Shown here in pieces: positions 9,021-17,443 of a stretch of DNA of 64,000 bases (position 1 is its first letter; every line of letters starts with the position of its first letter). The notes beneath the pieces are model-generated. The model had not been told where the DNA came from and searched no databases. It saw nothing but the letters and a program-made list of their open reading frames with translations. The DNA is from Micromonospora purpureochromogenes (GTDB taxonomy: Bacteria > Actinomycetota > Actinomycetes > Mycobacteriales > Micromonosporaceae): assembly GCF_900091515.1 (NCBI RefSeq), contig NZ_LT607410.1, forward strand, positions 4,588,001 to 4,652,000. The letters are read 5' to 3'. Position numbers and translations under genes: made by a program.

Positions 9021-10004
9021 TCAGGCGCCGGCGCCGGGCTCCCCCGCCAGCACCGCGGCGCCACCGAGCAGGGCGTGCTCGGGCAGCGGGAGCTGGATGC
9101 CGTGCGCGGCCTCCCAGTCGTAGACGGTGCTCGGCCGGACCTGGGCGGCGAAGAAGTCGACCGCGCTCATCCCGCCGACGACCGGCTCGTCCACCTCGGC
9201 GACCAGCTGGGCGGGGACCAGGTTGAAGCCGTTCTGCAGGGCCGCGCTGAGCCGGCGGTGCCCGTCGACGACGAAGAAGTACTCGCCGGTGTACCCGATC
9301 CGCAGCGGCTCCAGGGCCTCGTCGCCGGCCCCGGCCACGTCGCCGACGAACTCCGAGTCCCAGAGCCCGCGCAGGGTGGTGATGTCCTCGGTCGGGTAGA
9401 CCCGGGCCGGGTCGAGCAGCAGCAGCGGCGGGGCGTCGCGCAGCACCTCGGCGCCGAGCCGGCCCTCGTACGCGTCGACGATGTGCTCGATCACCTCGGG
9501 CGCCGAGGCCCGGGTGGTGTCGCAGACCAGGTCGTAGTTGCGCAGCCGGGCCTTGTCCACGCCGTAGCGGAGGATGAACCGGTTCCGCTCGCTCTCGCTG
9601 CGCTCGAGGAGCTTGGCCTTGGCCTCCTCCAGCGAGGTGTAGCTCTCGGCCGGGCCGGAGGGACGCAGCAGCACCCGGCGGGCCGCCTCGCGCGGCTCGG
9701 TGATCATGTGCACCTTGAGCGCGTCGGTGAAGAAGTGCCAGGCCAGCCGGGAGTCCATGACCAGCGACTCGCCGGAGGCGGCGATGTCCCGCTGGAGCTG
9801 GTCGACGTAGCCGTCGACGGCCTGGTCCAGCTCGGCGTGCAGGTTGAGCTGGAGGGCGGTCATCTGCCGCTCCTGCGCCATCTGCCGGTAGAGGTCGCCG
9901 ACGCTGACCCGGCGCAGCCCCAGCCGCTTGGCGATCTCGACGGAGACGGTGCTCTTGCCGCTGCCGAGGTCCCCGTTGAAGACGATCGATTGACGAACGG
10001 TCAC
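9021..10004 (-). CDS. Cytidylate-kinase-like P-loop protein fused to a ParB-like domain
   Basis: Protein of 327 residues with two parts. Residues 3 to about 190 look like a cytidylate kinase-type P-loop NTPase: Walker A GDLGSGKST with Lys17, RRVSVGDLYRQMA, a DSRLAWHF segment and an Arg-rich LID-like region (TEPREAARRVLLRPSG). Residues 202 to about 275 resemble a ParB/sulfiredoxin-fold domain, with the core YFFVVDGHRRLSAAL (Asp-Gly-His-Arg at 246-249) followed by NGF and VPAQLV. The GTG at 10004 has AGGGGTGG upstream. The kinase half could phosphorylate a nucleotide or small molecule; ParB-like folds can bind CTP or act as nucleases or protein kinases. The real substrate is unknown. The two-domain reading is my inference. 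Confidence 0.7.
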   Translation of the reverse strand: MTVRQSIVFNGDLGSGKSTVSVEIAKRLGLRRVSVGDLYRQMAQERQMTALQLNLHAELDQAVDGYVDQLQRDIAASGESLVMDSRLAWHFFTDALKVHMITEPREAARRVLLRPSGPAESYTSLEEAKAKLLERSESERNRFILRYGVDKARLRNYDLVCDTTRASAPEVIEHIVDAYEGRLGAEVLRDAPPLLLLDPARVYPTEDITTLRGLWDSEFVGDVAGAGDEALEPLRIGYTGEYFFVVDGHRRLSAALQNGFNLVPAQLVAEVDEPVVGGMSAVDFFAAQVRPSTVYDWEAAHGIQLPLPEHALLGGAAVLAGEPGAGA

Positions 10005-10168
10005 GACTGGTCCACCCCTGATCACCGGCTGATTGACATCATCGATATGGCGTCGGATCGACGCGCTCCGCCATCGTCGCGCCATCCGTGCGCCCGGGCA
10101 TGACGGGCGATGTTATCACTCCCCCGCCAGCGGTTTGCCGGACGAGGTGTGCGACGGTACCCGCTCCG

Positions 10169-10187
10169 GGCCGGGTCGCGCCCGGCC
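10169..10187 (-). terminator. Weak hairpin after priA
   Basis: Seven-bp stem GGCCGGG / CCCGGCC with loop TCGCG, 21 bases after the priA stop. Short but well placed; the rest of the gap between priA and the kinase gene (10005-10208) shows no gene. Confidence 0.35.
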
Positions 10188-10208
10188 GGTGCCGCGGATC
10201 ACGGCCGG

Positions 10209-12605
10209 TCAGAAGAGGCTGAGCGGGTCGACCTGGAGCCGTACCGGGTCGGCGGCCTTGCGGGCGCTGCGCACCCCGGCGGCGATGTGCAGCGCCTCGG
10301 CGAGGGCGGCGGCCCGGGCCCGGGGCACCCGCACCAGCATCCGCTCCCGGTCGCCGTCGGCCGGGACCGGGCCGAGCACCTCCGCCCCGTCGGGCAGCCG
10401 GGCCTCGGCCAGCAGGTCGGCCACCGCGACGGCCGGGCCGGTCACGCTGGCCATCTTCGTCGCCGGCGGAAAGCCCAGCTCCCGCCGCTCGGCCAGCTCC
10501 CGGGCGGCGAACCAGGCCGGGTCCCAGCGCAGCAGCGCCTGCACCGGCGCCAGCGCGCCGTCGGCGACCACCACCACGCGCCCGCCCGCCGACGCCGGCC
10601 GGGCCAGCGCGGCCGCGCTCAGCCAGCGGCGCAGCGTCTCCTCGCCGGCGCGCAGGTCGGCCCGGGTGAGCAGGGCCCAGGAGTCCAGCAGCAGCACCGC
10701 GCCGTAGCCCCCCTCGGCCAGCGGCTCCGCGCCCGGGGTGGCGATCACCAGGCCGGCGCCGCCGGGCACGGTGGCGAGCACGTCCTCCCGGCCAGAGGTG
10801 CGTACCGGCACGCCGGGAAAGGCGCGGCCCAGCTCCTCGGCGGTGCGCCGGGCGCCGGTGACCGCCGCGCGCAGCCGCCGACCGCCGCACTCCGGGCAGG
10901 CGTACGCGGCGGCGACCCGGCCGCACCAGCGGCAGGCGGGGGCACCCTCGGCGGAGGGCAGCGCCAGCGGGCCGGCGCAGTGCGGGCAGCGGGCCGGGAG
11001 GCGGCAGTCCGCGCAGGAGATCGAGGGCAGGTAGCCCCGGCGCGGCACCTGCACCAGCACCGGCGCGTCCGCGCGCAGGGTGTCCCGGGCGGTGGTCCAG
11101 GCCAGGCTGGGCAGCCGGGCCGTCGCCGCGCCGGGGTCGCGGGCCAGCTGCGGGTCGTCGCCGGTCGGCGCGATGCTCGGGGTACGCGCCCGCACGGTCG
11201 CCCGGTCGGCGACCACCTCGCGGGCCCAGCCGGTCTCCACCAGCAGCTGCGCCTCGGCGGTCCGGGTGTACCCGCCGACCAGCGCGGCGGCCCCGGCGAG
11301 CTGGGCCCGGGTGAGCAGCACGTCCCGGGCGTGCGGGTATGGGGCCCGGGGCTCGGCGTGCAGGTCGTCACCGTCATCCCAGATCGCCACCAGGCCGAGC
11401 CGGTCGACCGGGGCGAACATCGCCGCCCGGGTGCCGATCACCACGGGCGCTACGCCGCGCCGGGCGGTGAGGAAGGCCCGGTAGCGGCGGGCCGGGCCGA
11501 GGGCGGCGGAGAGGCAGACGTGCCGGCCCGCGCCGAGCGCGCCGGTCAGCGCGGCGTCCAGCCGGTCCAGGTCCCGGGCGTCGGCGACCACGACGACGGC
11601 GCCCCGACCCCCGGCCACGGTCGCGGCGACGGCGTCGGCGTACCGGGCGGCCCAGTCCTCCCCGGCCAGCGCCGACCAGACGGCGCGGGGCGGGCGGCCG
11701 TCGGCGAGCGCGCGCAGGAACGCCGGTCCGGCCGGATAGTCCCGCCAGCCGCGCGGATCGACGGCGGGCGGGACCGGTGCGCCGGTCGGCTCAGTCGGCT
11801 CCAGCGCGGCGGCGACCCCGGCCGGCCCGGTCGCGTCCGCTGCGGCGGCGACCCCGGCGGACGGGGACGCGGCGGCGGCCCCGGCGGACGGGGACGCGGC
11901 GACGGCGACCCCGGCAGATGGAGGCACGGCGACGGCGGCCCCGGCGGACGGAGGCGAGGCGACGGCGGCCCCGGCGGACGGAGGCGAGGCGACGGCGGCC
12001 CCGGCGGACGGAGGCGAGGCGACGGCGGCCCCGGCGGACGGAGGCGAGGCGACGGCGGCCCCGGCGGACGGAGGCGAGGCGACGGCGACCCCGGCGGACG
12101 GAGGCGCGGCGACGGCGACCCCGGCGGACGGAGGCGAGGCGACGGCGGCCCCGGCGGACGGAGGCGAGGCGACGGCGGCCCCGGCGGACGGGGGCGCGGT
12201 GTCGGTGGTCGGGGCCGTGCTGACCTCGTCGGGCGTCGTGGCGGTCCCGGCGGCGGTCGGGGCGGCGTCGGCGGTCGGCGGCTGCGCGCGCAGGTCCTTC
12301 TCGACCCGGGCGTGGCGGGGCGGGACGGCGAGCCGGAGCACGTCGGCGAGGCTGCCGGCATACCGGTCGGCGACGGCCCGGGCCAGCCGGGCGATCTCCG
12401 GCGCCAGCACCGGCTCCGGCGAGACCACCTTCTCCAGGTACGCCAGCCGGCCGGTGTGCCCGGAGTCGTCGGCGCGGTCCAGCAGCCAGCCGTCGACCAG
12501 TTGCCCGGCGAAGCGGACCTTCACCCGCACCCCGGGCACGGCGTCGGCGTCCAACTCGGCGGGGACCAGGTAGTCGAACGGGCGGTCGAGGTGCGGCAGC
12601 GGCAC
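10209..12605 (-). CDS. priA: Primosome assembly protein PriA (actinobacterial type, degenerate helicase)
   Basis: Replication-restart protein of at least 798 residues. The N terminus (LPHLDRPFDYLVP, then RVKVRFAGQLVDGWL) is the PriA 3'-DNA-binding domain. The zinc module has four CxxC pairs between CADC and CPEC, as in all PriA. As in other actinobacteria the helicase motifs are eroded: no Walker A Lys is visible and the DEEH box reads WDDGDDLH, so it is probably a loading factor, not a helicase. Residues of about 138-252 are a tandem decapeptide array (see the repeat entry) that separates the two halves. The GTG at 12605 has no clear ribosome-binding site and lies inside the conserved VARVCVDVPLPH block, whose codons continue upstream without ATG, GTG or TTG; a CTG at 12674 overlapping the metK stop is a candidate true start. 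Confidence 0.9.
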   Translation of the reverse strand: MPLPHLDRPFDYLVPAELDADAVPGVRVKVRFAGQLVDGWLLDRADDSGHTGRLAYLEKVVSPEPVLAPEIARLARAVADRYAGSLADVLRLAVPPRHARVEKDLRAQPPTADAAPTAAGTATTPDEVSTAPTTDTAPPSAGAAVASPPSAGAAVASPPSAGVAVAAPPSAGVAVASPPSAGAAVASPPSAGAAVASPPSAGAAVASPPSAGAAVASPPSAGAAVAVPPSAGVAVAASPSAGAAAASPSAGVAAAADATGPAGVAAALEPTEPTGAPVPPAVDPRGWRDYPAGPAFLRALADGRPPRAVWSALAGEDWAARYADAVAATVAGGRGAVVVVADARDLDRLDAALTGALGAGRHVCLSAALGPARRYRAFLTARRGVAPVVIGTRAAMFAPVDRLGLVAIWDDGDDLHAEPRAPYPHARDVLLTRAQLAGAAALVGGYTRTAEAQLLVETGWAREVVADRATVRARTPSIAPTGDDPQLARDPGAATARLPSLAWTTARDTLRADAPVLVQVPRRGYLPSISCADCRLPARCPHCAGPLALPSAEGAPACRWCGRVAAAYACPECGGRRLRAAVTGARRTAEELGRAFPGVPVRTSGREDVLATVPGGAGLVIATPGAEPLAEGGYGAVLLLDSWALLTRADLRAGEETLRRWLSAAALARPASAGGRVVVVADGALAPVQALLRWDPAWFAARELAERRELGFPPATKMASVTGPAVAVADLLAEARLPDGAEVLGPVPADGDRERMLVRVPRARAAALAEALHIAAGVRSARKAADPVRLQVDPLSLF
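11851..12204. repeat. 30-bp minisatellite inside priA (about 12 copies)
   Basis: A 30-bp unit (plus strand CCGGCGGACGGAGGCGAGG, then CGACGGCGGCC) repeats about twelve times with few substitutions. The period is a multiple of three, so copy-number changes keep the priA frame. On the coding strand each unit gives the decapeptide PPSAGAAVAS or a near variant (GVAVAA). Low substitution between units suggests recent slippage expansion. Confidence 0.95.
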
Positions 12606-12670
12606 GTCGACGCAGACACGAGCGACCGGCGACCCCTCGGCGGGTCGCCGGTCGCTGCGCCTGGTGCCGG

Positions 12671-13861
12671 TCAGGCTCCCGCTACCGACTTGAGGTCGGC
12701 GGCCCGGTCCGTGCTCTCCCAGGTCAGGTCCGGCAGCTCGCGGCCGAAGTGGCCGTACGCGGCGGTCTGCTGGTAGATCGGGCGGAGCAGGTTGAGGTCC
12801 CGGATGATGGCGGCCGGGCGGAGGTCGAAGACCTCGGTGACAGCCTTCTCGATCGAGGCGACCGGCACGGTCTCGGTGCCGAAGGTCTCGATGAACAGGC
12901 TGACCGGGTGGGCCTTGCCGATCGCGTAGGCGACCTGCGCCTCGCAGCGCTCGGCGAGGCCGGCGGCCACCACGTTCTTGGCCACCCAGCGCATCGCGTA
13001 CGCGGCCGACCGGTCCACCTTCGACGGGTCCTTGCCGGAGAACGCGCCGCCGCCGTGCCGGGCGTACCCGCCGTAGGTGTCAACGATGATCTTGCGGCCG
13101 GTCAGGCCGGCGTCGCCCATCGGACCACCGATCTCGAACCGGCCCGTGGGGTTGACCAGCAGCCGGTAGCCCTCGGTGTCCAGGCCGAGGCTCTCCAGCT
13201 CGGGGGCGATGACGTGGTCGCGCACGTCCGGGGTGAGCAGCGAGTCCAGCGAGATGTCCGCGGCGTGCTGGCTGGACACGACCACGGTGTTGAGCCGGAC
13301 CGGACGCAGGCCCTCGTACTCGATGGTGACCTGGGTCTTGCCGTCGGGCCGCAGGTAGGGGATGGTGCCGTCCTTGCGCACGGCGGCCAGCCGGCGGGCC
13401 AGCCGGTGCGCCAGCGCGATCGGCAGCGGCATCAGCTCGGGGGTCTCCGAGCAGGCGAAGCCGAACATCATGCCCTGGTCGCCGGCGCCCTGCGCGTCCA
13501 GCGCGCTCTCCGACTCACCGGTACGCAACTCGAAGGCGTTGTCGACACCCTGGGCGATGTCGGCGGACTGGCCGCCGATCGAGACGCTGACGCCGCAGGA
13601 GGCGCCGTCGAAGCCCTTCTTCGACGAGTCGTACCCGATCCCGAGGATGGTCTCCCGGACGATCGTCGGGATGTCGGCGTACGCCTTGGTCGTCACCTCG
13701 CCCGCGACGTGCACCTGCCCGGTGGTGATCAGGGTCTCCACCGCGACACGGCTGTGCGGGTCCTTGGCCAGCAGGGCGTCCAGGATGCCGTCGCTGATCT
13801 GGTCGGCGATCTTGTCCGGGTGGCCCTCCGTGACCGATTCGGACGTGAAAAGACGTGTCAC
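12671..13861 (-). CDS. metK: S-adenosylmethionine synthetase
   Basis: Makes SAM from methionine and ATP in the cytoplasm. The protein has 396 residues, the family length. It begins [17 protein letters not shown] and contains the signatures [12 protein letters not shown] and the P-loop-like [19 protein letters not shown]. The GTG at 13861 was chosen because AGGAG lies five bases upstream and the next residues match the family start. A 100-base gap separates it from coaBC; I found no SAM riboswitch there. priA follows closely, so metK and priA are probably co-transcribed. metK before priA is the usual actinomycete order. Confidence 0.97.
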   Translation of the reverse strand: MTRLFTSESVTEGHPDKIADQISDGILDALLAKDPHSRVAVETLITTGQVHVAGEVTTKAYADIPTIVRETILGIGYDSSKKGFDGASCGVSVSIGGQSADIAQGVDNAFELRTGESESALDAQGAGDQGMMFGFACSETPELMPLPIALAHRLARRLAAVRKDGTIPYLRPDGKTQVTIEYEGLRPVRLNTVVVSSQHAADISLDSLLTPDVRDHVIAPELESLGLDTEGYRLLVNPTGRFEIGGPMGDAGLTGRKIIVDTYGGYARHGGGAFSGKDPSKVDRSAAYAMRWVAKNVVAAGLAERCEAQVAYAIGKAHPVSLFIETFGTETVPVASIEKAVTEVFDLRPAAIIRDLNLLRPIYQQTAAYGHFGRELPDLTWESTDRAADLKSVAGA

Positions 13862-13961
13862 GGCACTCCTAAGCACTTGAGTCTCTCTGGAAAAGGTCGC
13901 TCCGCGGCAGTTTAGTCACCCGATTCCAGGGTGCCGCAGCCAACGCGAGAGTGACCAGCGT

Positions 13962-15170
13962 TCAGGACAACGCGGCCAGCCGGGTCACCACAAGGTCCCA
14001 GACCCCGTCGGCCAGGTCTTCCTTGGACTGCTCGGGAAGCGTGGTCACGCTGCCGTCCGCGCCCACCACGGTCGCCGCGTTGGTCTCGGCCCCGAAGACC
14101 TTGTCCACGCCCACCTCGTTGATGACGATCAGGTCGGCCCGCTTGCGGGCGAGCTTGGCCCGGCCGTTGGCCTCGGCGTCGCCGGTCTCGGCGGCGAAGA
14201 CCACCAGCAGCTGCTCCGGGCGGCGCTGCCGCCCCAGCTCGGCGGCGATGTCGGGGTTGGTGACCAGCGCGATGGTCGGCGCGCTGCCGTCCTCCGACTT
14301 CTTGATCTTGCCGGGGGCGTAGGTCGCCGGCCGGAAGTCGGCGGGCGCGGCCGCCATCACCACCACGTCGGCGTCGGCGGCGGCTTCCAGGGTGGCCTTG
14401 CGCAGCTCCTCGGTGGTGCCGACCCTGACCAGGTCGACCCCGGCCGGGTCGGGCAGGGCGACGTTCGCCGCGATCAGGGTGACGCGGGCGCCTCGGGCGA
14501 CGGCCGCGCGGGCGAAGGCGTACCCCTGCTTGCCCGAGGAGCGGTTGCCGAGGAAGCGGACCGGGTCCAGCGGTTCGCGGGTGCCGCCGGCGGTCACCAC
14601 GACGTGCCGGCCGGCCAGGTCGGCGGGGGCGTCCAGGCCCCGGGCCAGGGCCCGGCGGGCGACGGCGAAGATCTCGGCCGGGTCGGGCAGCCGCCCCTTG
14701 CCGGTGTCGGCGCCGGTGAGCCGGCCGACCGCCGGTTCGATCACCCGCACGCCGCGCGAGCGCAGCGTCGCGACGTTGGCGACGGTGGCCGGGTGCTCCC
14801 ACATCTCGGTGTGCATCGCCGGGGCGAGCACCACCGGGCAGCGCGCGGTGAGCAGCGTGTTGGTGAGCAGGTCGTCGGCGAGGCCGTGGGCCGCCTTGGC
14901 GAGCAGATCGGCCGTCGCCGGCACGACCACCACCAGGTCGGCCCGCTGGCCGAGCCGGACGTGCGGCACCTCGTGCACGTCGGACCAGACGTCGTCGGCG
15001 ACCGGCTGGCCGGAGAGCGCCGCCCAGGTCGGCGCCCCGACGAAACGGAGCGCCGACGCGGTCGGCACGACCCGGACCCGGTGGCCCGACTCGGTGAAGA
15101 GCCGCAGCAGCTCACACGCCTTGTAGGCGGCGATGCCGCCGCCGACCCCGAGGACGATCTCGGCGGGCAT
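13962..15170 (-). CDS. coaBC: Bifunctional phosphopantothenoylcysteine decarboxylase / phosphopantothenate-cysteine ligase
   Basis: Carries two successive steps of coenzyme A synthesis. The N-terminal CoaC flavoprotein domain (about 1-180) shows the FMN-binding start LGVGGGIAAYK, the catalytic His in HEVPHVRLG, and PAMHTEMW. The C-terminal CoaB domain shows VVVTAGGTREPLDPVRFLGN, the SSGKQGYAFA loop, AAAPADFRP and the catalytic KIKK segment, ending in an INEVG-type region. At 402 residues it has normal length and both halves look intact. The start ATG at 15170 lies 14 bases after the rpoZ stop, in the standard gmk-rpoZ-coaBC-metK order. Confidence 0.97.
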   Translation of the reverse strand: MPAEIVLGVGGGIAAYKACELLRLFTESGHRVRVVPTASALRFVGAPTWAALSGQPVADDVWSDVHEVPHVRLGQRADLVVVVPATADLLAKAAHGLADDLLTNTLLTARCPVVLAPAMHTEMWEHPATVANVATLRSRGVRVIEPAVGRLTGADTGKGRLPDPAEIFAVARRALARGLDAPADLAGRHVVVTAGGTREPLDPVRFLGNRSSGKQGYAFARAAVARGARVTLIAANVALPDPAGVDLVRVGTTEELRKATLEAAADADVVVMAAAPADFRPATYAPGKIKKSEDGSAPTIALVTNPDIAAELGRQRRPEQLLVVFAAETGDAEANGRAKLARKRADLIVINEVGVDKVFGAETNAATVVGADGSVTTLPEQSKEDLADGVWDLVVTRLAALS

Positions 15171-15184
15171 CGGCGGAGCGGGTG

Positions 15185-15448
15185 TTACGGCTGGTCGGTC
15201 GGCTCGGCGGTGAGCAGGCCCGCGTTGATCTCACGCATCGCGATCGAGAGCGGCTTCTCCTGCGGGGTGGTCTCCACGAGCGGGCCGACGTACTCCAGCA
15301 GGCCCTCACCGAGCTGGCTGTAGTAGGCGTTGACCTGGCGGGCACGCTTGGCGGCGAAGATCACCAGCGCGTACTTCGAGGTGGTCTTCTCGAGGAGCTC
15401 GTCGATCGGCGGGTTGGTGATGCCCTCGGGGTTGGCGATGGATCCCAC
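15185..15448 (-). CDS. rpoZ: RNA polymerase omega subunit
   Basis: Small subunit (87 residues) that helps assemble and stabilise RNA polymerase around the beta-prime subunit. Family features are [31 protein letters not shown] and [19 protein letters not shown]. The GTG at 15448 follows AGAGGG by about six bases. The C-terminal tail after LLTAEP is short. The gene sits between gmk and coaBC, its usual place in actinomycetes. Confidence 0.96.
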   Translation of the reverse strand: MGSIANPEGITNPPIDELLEKTTSKYALVIFAAKRARQVNAYYSQLGEGLLEYVGPLVETTPQEKPLSIAMREINAGLLTAEPTDQP

Positions 15449-15495
15449 GAAATACCCTCTGCGTCTGAAGTGTCCGCGCGAGCGCGGCTGGTCGC

Positions 15496-16029
15496 TCAAC
15501 CGCGCAGTCGCGGCTGGGCGGGAGCCAGATAGGAAGAACCGAGCAAGCCTACCAGTTCGGCCACGACCCGCTCGGTGAGGTCGTGGACCACGGTGTGTCC
15601 GACGGCGGCGAGGACCGCCGGGTCCGGACGGTGGCCCGGGGGCGTCAGCAGGACCAGCCGGACGTCCGGCAGGGCCTCCCGGACGGCGAGCGCGCCGGGC
15701 AGGTCGAGCGGGAGCAGCACCGGCCGGCCGTCGGCCAGCCGGGACCGCAGCGGCTCGCGGGGCGTGCCCCGGCGGTGCCCGCCGATCCGCGACCACTCCA
15801 GCAGCTCGCCCGCCGCGACCATCCGGTCGAAGCCGACCGGGTCCACGAAGCGCCGGTCGACGCCGTCGACCTCGTCGGGGCGACGGGGCCGGGTGGTCAC
15901 CGGCACCGGCACCCACACGGACGGAGAACGCGCCCGGACCAGCTCGACGACACTCTCCCGCGCGGCGCCCGAGGGCCCCGCCAGGACAGTGAGCCGAGCC
16001 GCCGGGCGCGCCTCGTCATCCGTGCTCAC
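15496..16029 (-). CDS. gmk: Guanylate kinase homologue with degraded active-site motifs
   Basis: Occupies the gmk position (mihF-gmk-rpoZ) and has the family skeleton: [32 protein letters not shown]. Key residues are lost. The P-loop reads GPSGAARES, with Arg24 in place of the Walker A Lys and Ala for Gly. The GMP-binding tyrosines are replaced: D-Y-x-F is DRRF (58-61) and NYYG is HRRG (85-88). The Arg-rich LID segment that normally follows the LTPP block is missing, and the protein is short (177 residues, about 190-200 expected). The reading frame itself is open. It probably cannot make GDP from GMP, so an active Gmk should be encoded elsewhere. Start GTG at 16029. It may have a regulatory or structural role, or be decaying. 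Confidence 0.8.
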   Translation of the reverse strand: MSTDDEARPAARLTVLAGPSGAARESVVELVRARSPSVWVPVPVTTRPRRPDEVDGVDRRFVDPVGFDRMVAAGELLEWSRIGGHRRGTPREPLRSRLADGRPVLLPLDLPGALAVREALPDVRLVLLTPPGHRPDPAVLAAVGHTVVHDLTERVVAELVGLLGSSYLAPAQPRLRG

Positions 16030-16054
16030 CGCTTGTTTCTACACGTTGCGGCGT

Positions 16055-16372
16055 TCAGTTGGCGGCGAACTCTCCAAGCAGAGCCTTGCGCTGCTGCTCG
16101 CCCAGCCCGCGCAGGCGACGGCTGTCGGCGATCTTGAGCTTCTCCATGATCTGGGTAGCCCGGATCTTGCCGATGCCCGGCATCGCCTGCAGGACGGCCG
16201 AAACCTTCAGCTTGCCGACGACGTCGTCGGACTCGGCCCGCTCGAGGACGGCGGCGAGGGTGGTCTTGCCCTGCTTGAGCTGCTCCTTCAGCTCAGCACG
16301 GGCCTTGCGGATCTCCGCGGCCTTCTCCAGCGCGGCAGCGCGCTGCTCGGGGGTCAGTGACGGGAGCGGCAC
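16055..16372 (-). CDS. mihF: Integration host factor, actinobacterial type (MihF)
   Basis: Small nucleoid protein (105 residues) of the mIHF family, unrelated to the enterobacterial IHF heterodimer. It has a basic, helical N-terminal half (KARAELKEQLKQGKTTLAA) and the helix-two-turn-helix DNA-binding region with PGIGKIRATQIMEKL. It bends DNA and affects transcription and, in streptomycetes, development and antibiotic production. Start ATG at 16372. It leads the mihF-gmk-rpoZ-coaBC-metK run; the 171-base gap to pyrF presumably holds its promoter, though I could not assign one with confidence. Confidence 0.95.
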   Translation of the reverse strand: MPLPSLTPEQRAAALEKAAEIRKARAELKEQLKQGKTTLAAVLERAESDDVVGKLKVSAVLQAMPGIGKIRATQIMEKLKIADSRRLRGLGEQQRKALLGEFAAN

Positions 16373-16543
16373 CAGTTCTCCTCAGGTCCCTATCGCGACG
16401 GGCGGGGCGCACCGCCGCTGTCGTGAAACGTGGTGTCGCTGGCAACCAAAGGGGTCCGTGGTTCCCAGCGCGGGGAAAACTAGCGGTCGCGGGCGGTTTC
16501 GGCAACGTGGGCACGCCCAAGATCGCCGAAAGTGACCGAGCCG

Positions 16544-17377
16544 TCAGTCAGCCAGAACGTCCCGACAGTCCGCCAGCACGCGTTCCACGGCGGCCCGCAG
16601 AGCGGCCTCGTCCGGCCCGGCGTTCAGCACCTCGCGGGAGTACGACGGCAGCACCGACGACAGGCTGGAGCCGAAGACCGTCCGCAGGTCCGCGGCCGTC
16701 GCGCCCTGGGCGCCGAGCCCCGGGGCGAGCAGCGGCCCGTTCACCTTGGACAGGTCGTGCCCGGTGTCGCCGATCGTCGCGCCGACCACCAGCCCGAAGC
16801 TGCCGATCGGCTCCGCACCCCTGTTGAGCTGGGAAATCTCGTCGATGACGGTCTGCGCGACGGTGCGCCCGTCGGCCGTACGGGCCCGCTGGACCGCGGC
16901 TCCCTCCGGGTTCGAGGTGAGCGCCAGCACGAAGACGCCGCCGCCGTGGGTGGCCGCCAGCTCGAACATCGGGGCCAGCGATCCGACCCCCAGGTAGGGG
17001 CTCGCGGTGATCGCGTCGACGTGCAGCGGGCCGGACGGGTCGAGGTAGGCCGAGGCGTACGCGGCGACGGTCGAGCCGATGTCCCCGCGCTTCACGTCCA
17101 GCAGAACGAGCGCGCCACAATCTCGTAACTGTCGGATAGTTGACTCAAGAATTCCGACACCTCGGGCACCGAACCGCTCGAAAAAGGCCGACTGGGGCTT
17201 GACCACCGCGACTCGGTCCGCAAGCGCTCCCACGACGGTCCGCGCGAACCGGTCCAACCCGTCGACGTCGTCCGGCAACCCCCAGCGGGCCAGCAGCCCG
17301 GGATGCGGGTCGATGCCCACACAGAGCGGCCCCCGCTCGGCGACGGCGCGGTGCAGCCGGGTCCCGAAACTCTCCAT
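16544..17377 (-). CDS. pyrF: Orotidine 5'-phosphate decarboxylase
   Basis: Last step of UMP synthesis. It is the actinobacterial/long type of 277 residues, with LCVGIDPHPGLL, VVKPQSAFFERFG, the catalytic LLDVKRGDIGST and the phosphate-loop region LAPGLGAQGATA. The ATG at 17377 has AGAGG upstream at good spacing, which favours it over the ATG/GTG a few codons earlier. It is the last gene of the pyrimidine operon and lies 66 bases after bioA. Confidence 0.96.
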   Translation of the reverse strand: MESFGTRLHRAVAERGPLCVGIDPHPGLLARWGLPDDVDGLDRFARTVVGALADRVAVVKPQSAFFERFGARGVGILESTIRQLRDCGALVLLDVKRGDIGSTVAAYASAYLDPSGPLHVDAITASPYLGVGSLAPMFELAATHGGGVFVLALTSNPEGAAVQRARTADGRTVAQTVIDEISQLNRGAEPIGSFGLVVGATIGDTGHDLSKVNGPLLAPGLGAQGATAADLRTVFGSSLSSVLPSYSREVLNAGPDEAALRAAVERVLADCRDVLAD

Positions 17378-17443
17378 CGGCGTTCCTCTCCTCACGCTCG
17401 CGCTCGGTGGCCGGCCCGCGCCGGCCCCGTCCTGCCCGCCGGC

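Noticed and set aside
11851..12204. CRISPR array
   Set aside because: Units are directly adjacent with no unique spacers, and lie inside priA in frame.
10110..12776. 888-codon plus-strand open frame with GDGGPGGRRR repeats
   Set aside because: Antisense shadow of priA and its 30-bp repeat; no start context and no family.
13862..13961. SAM riboswitch upstream of metK
   Set aside because: The 100-base gap shows none of the conserved SAM-I or SAM-II blocks.
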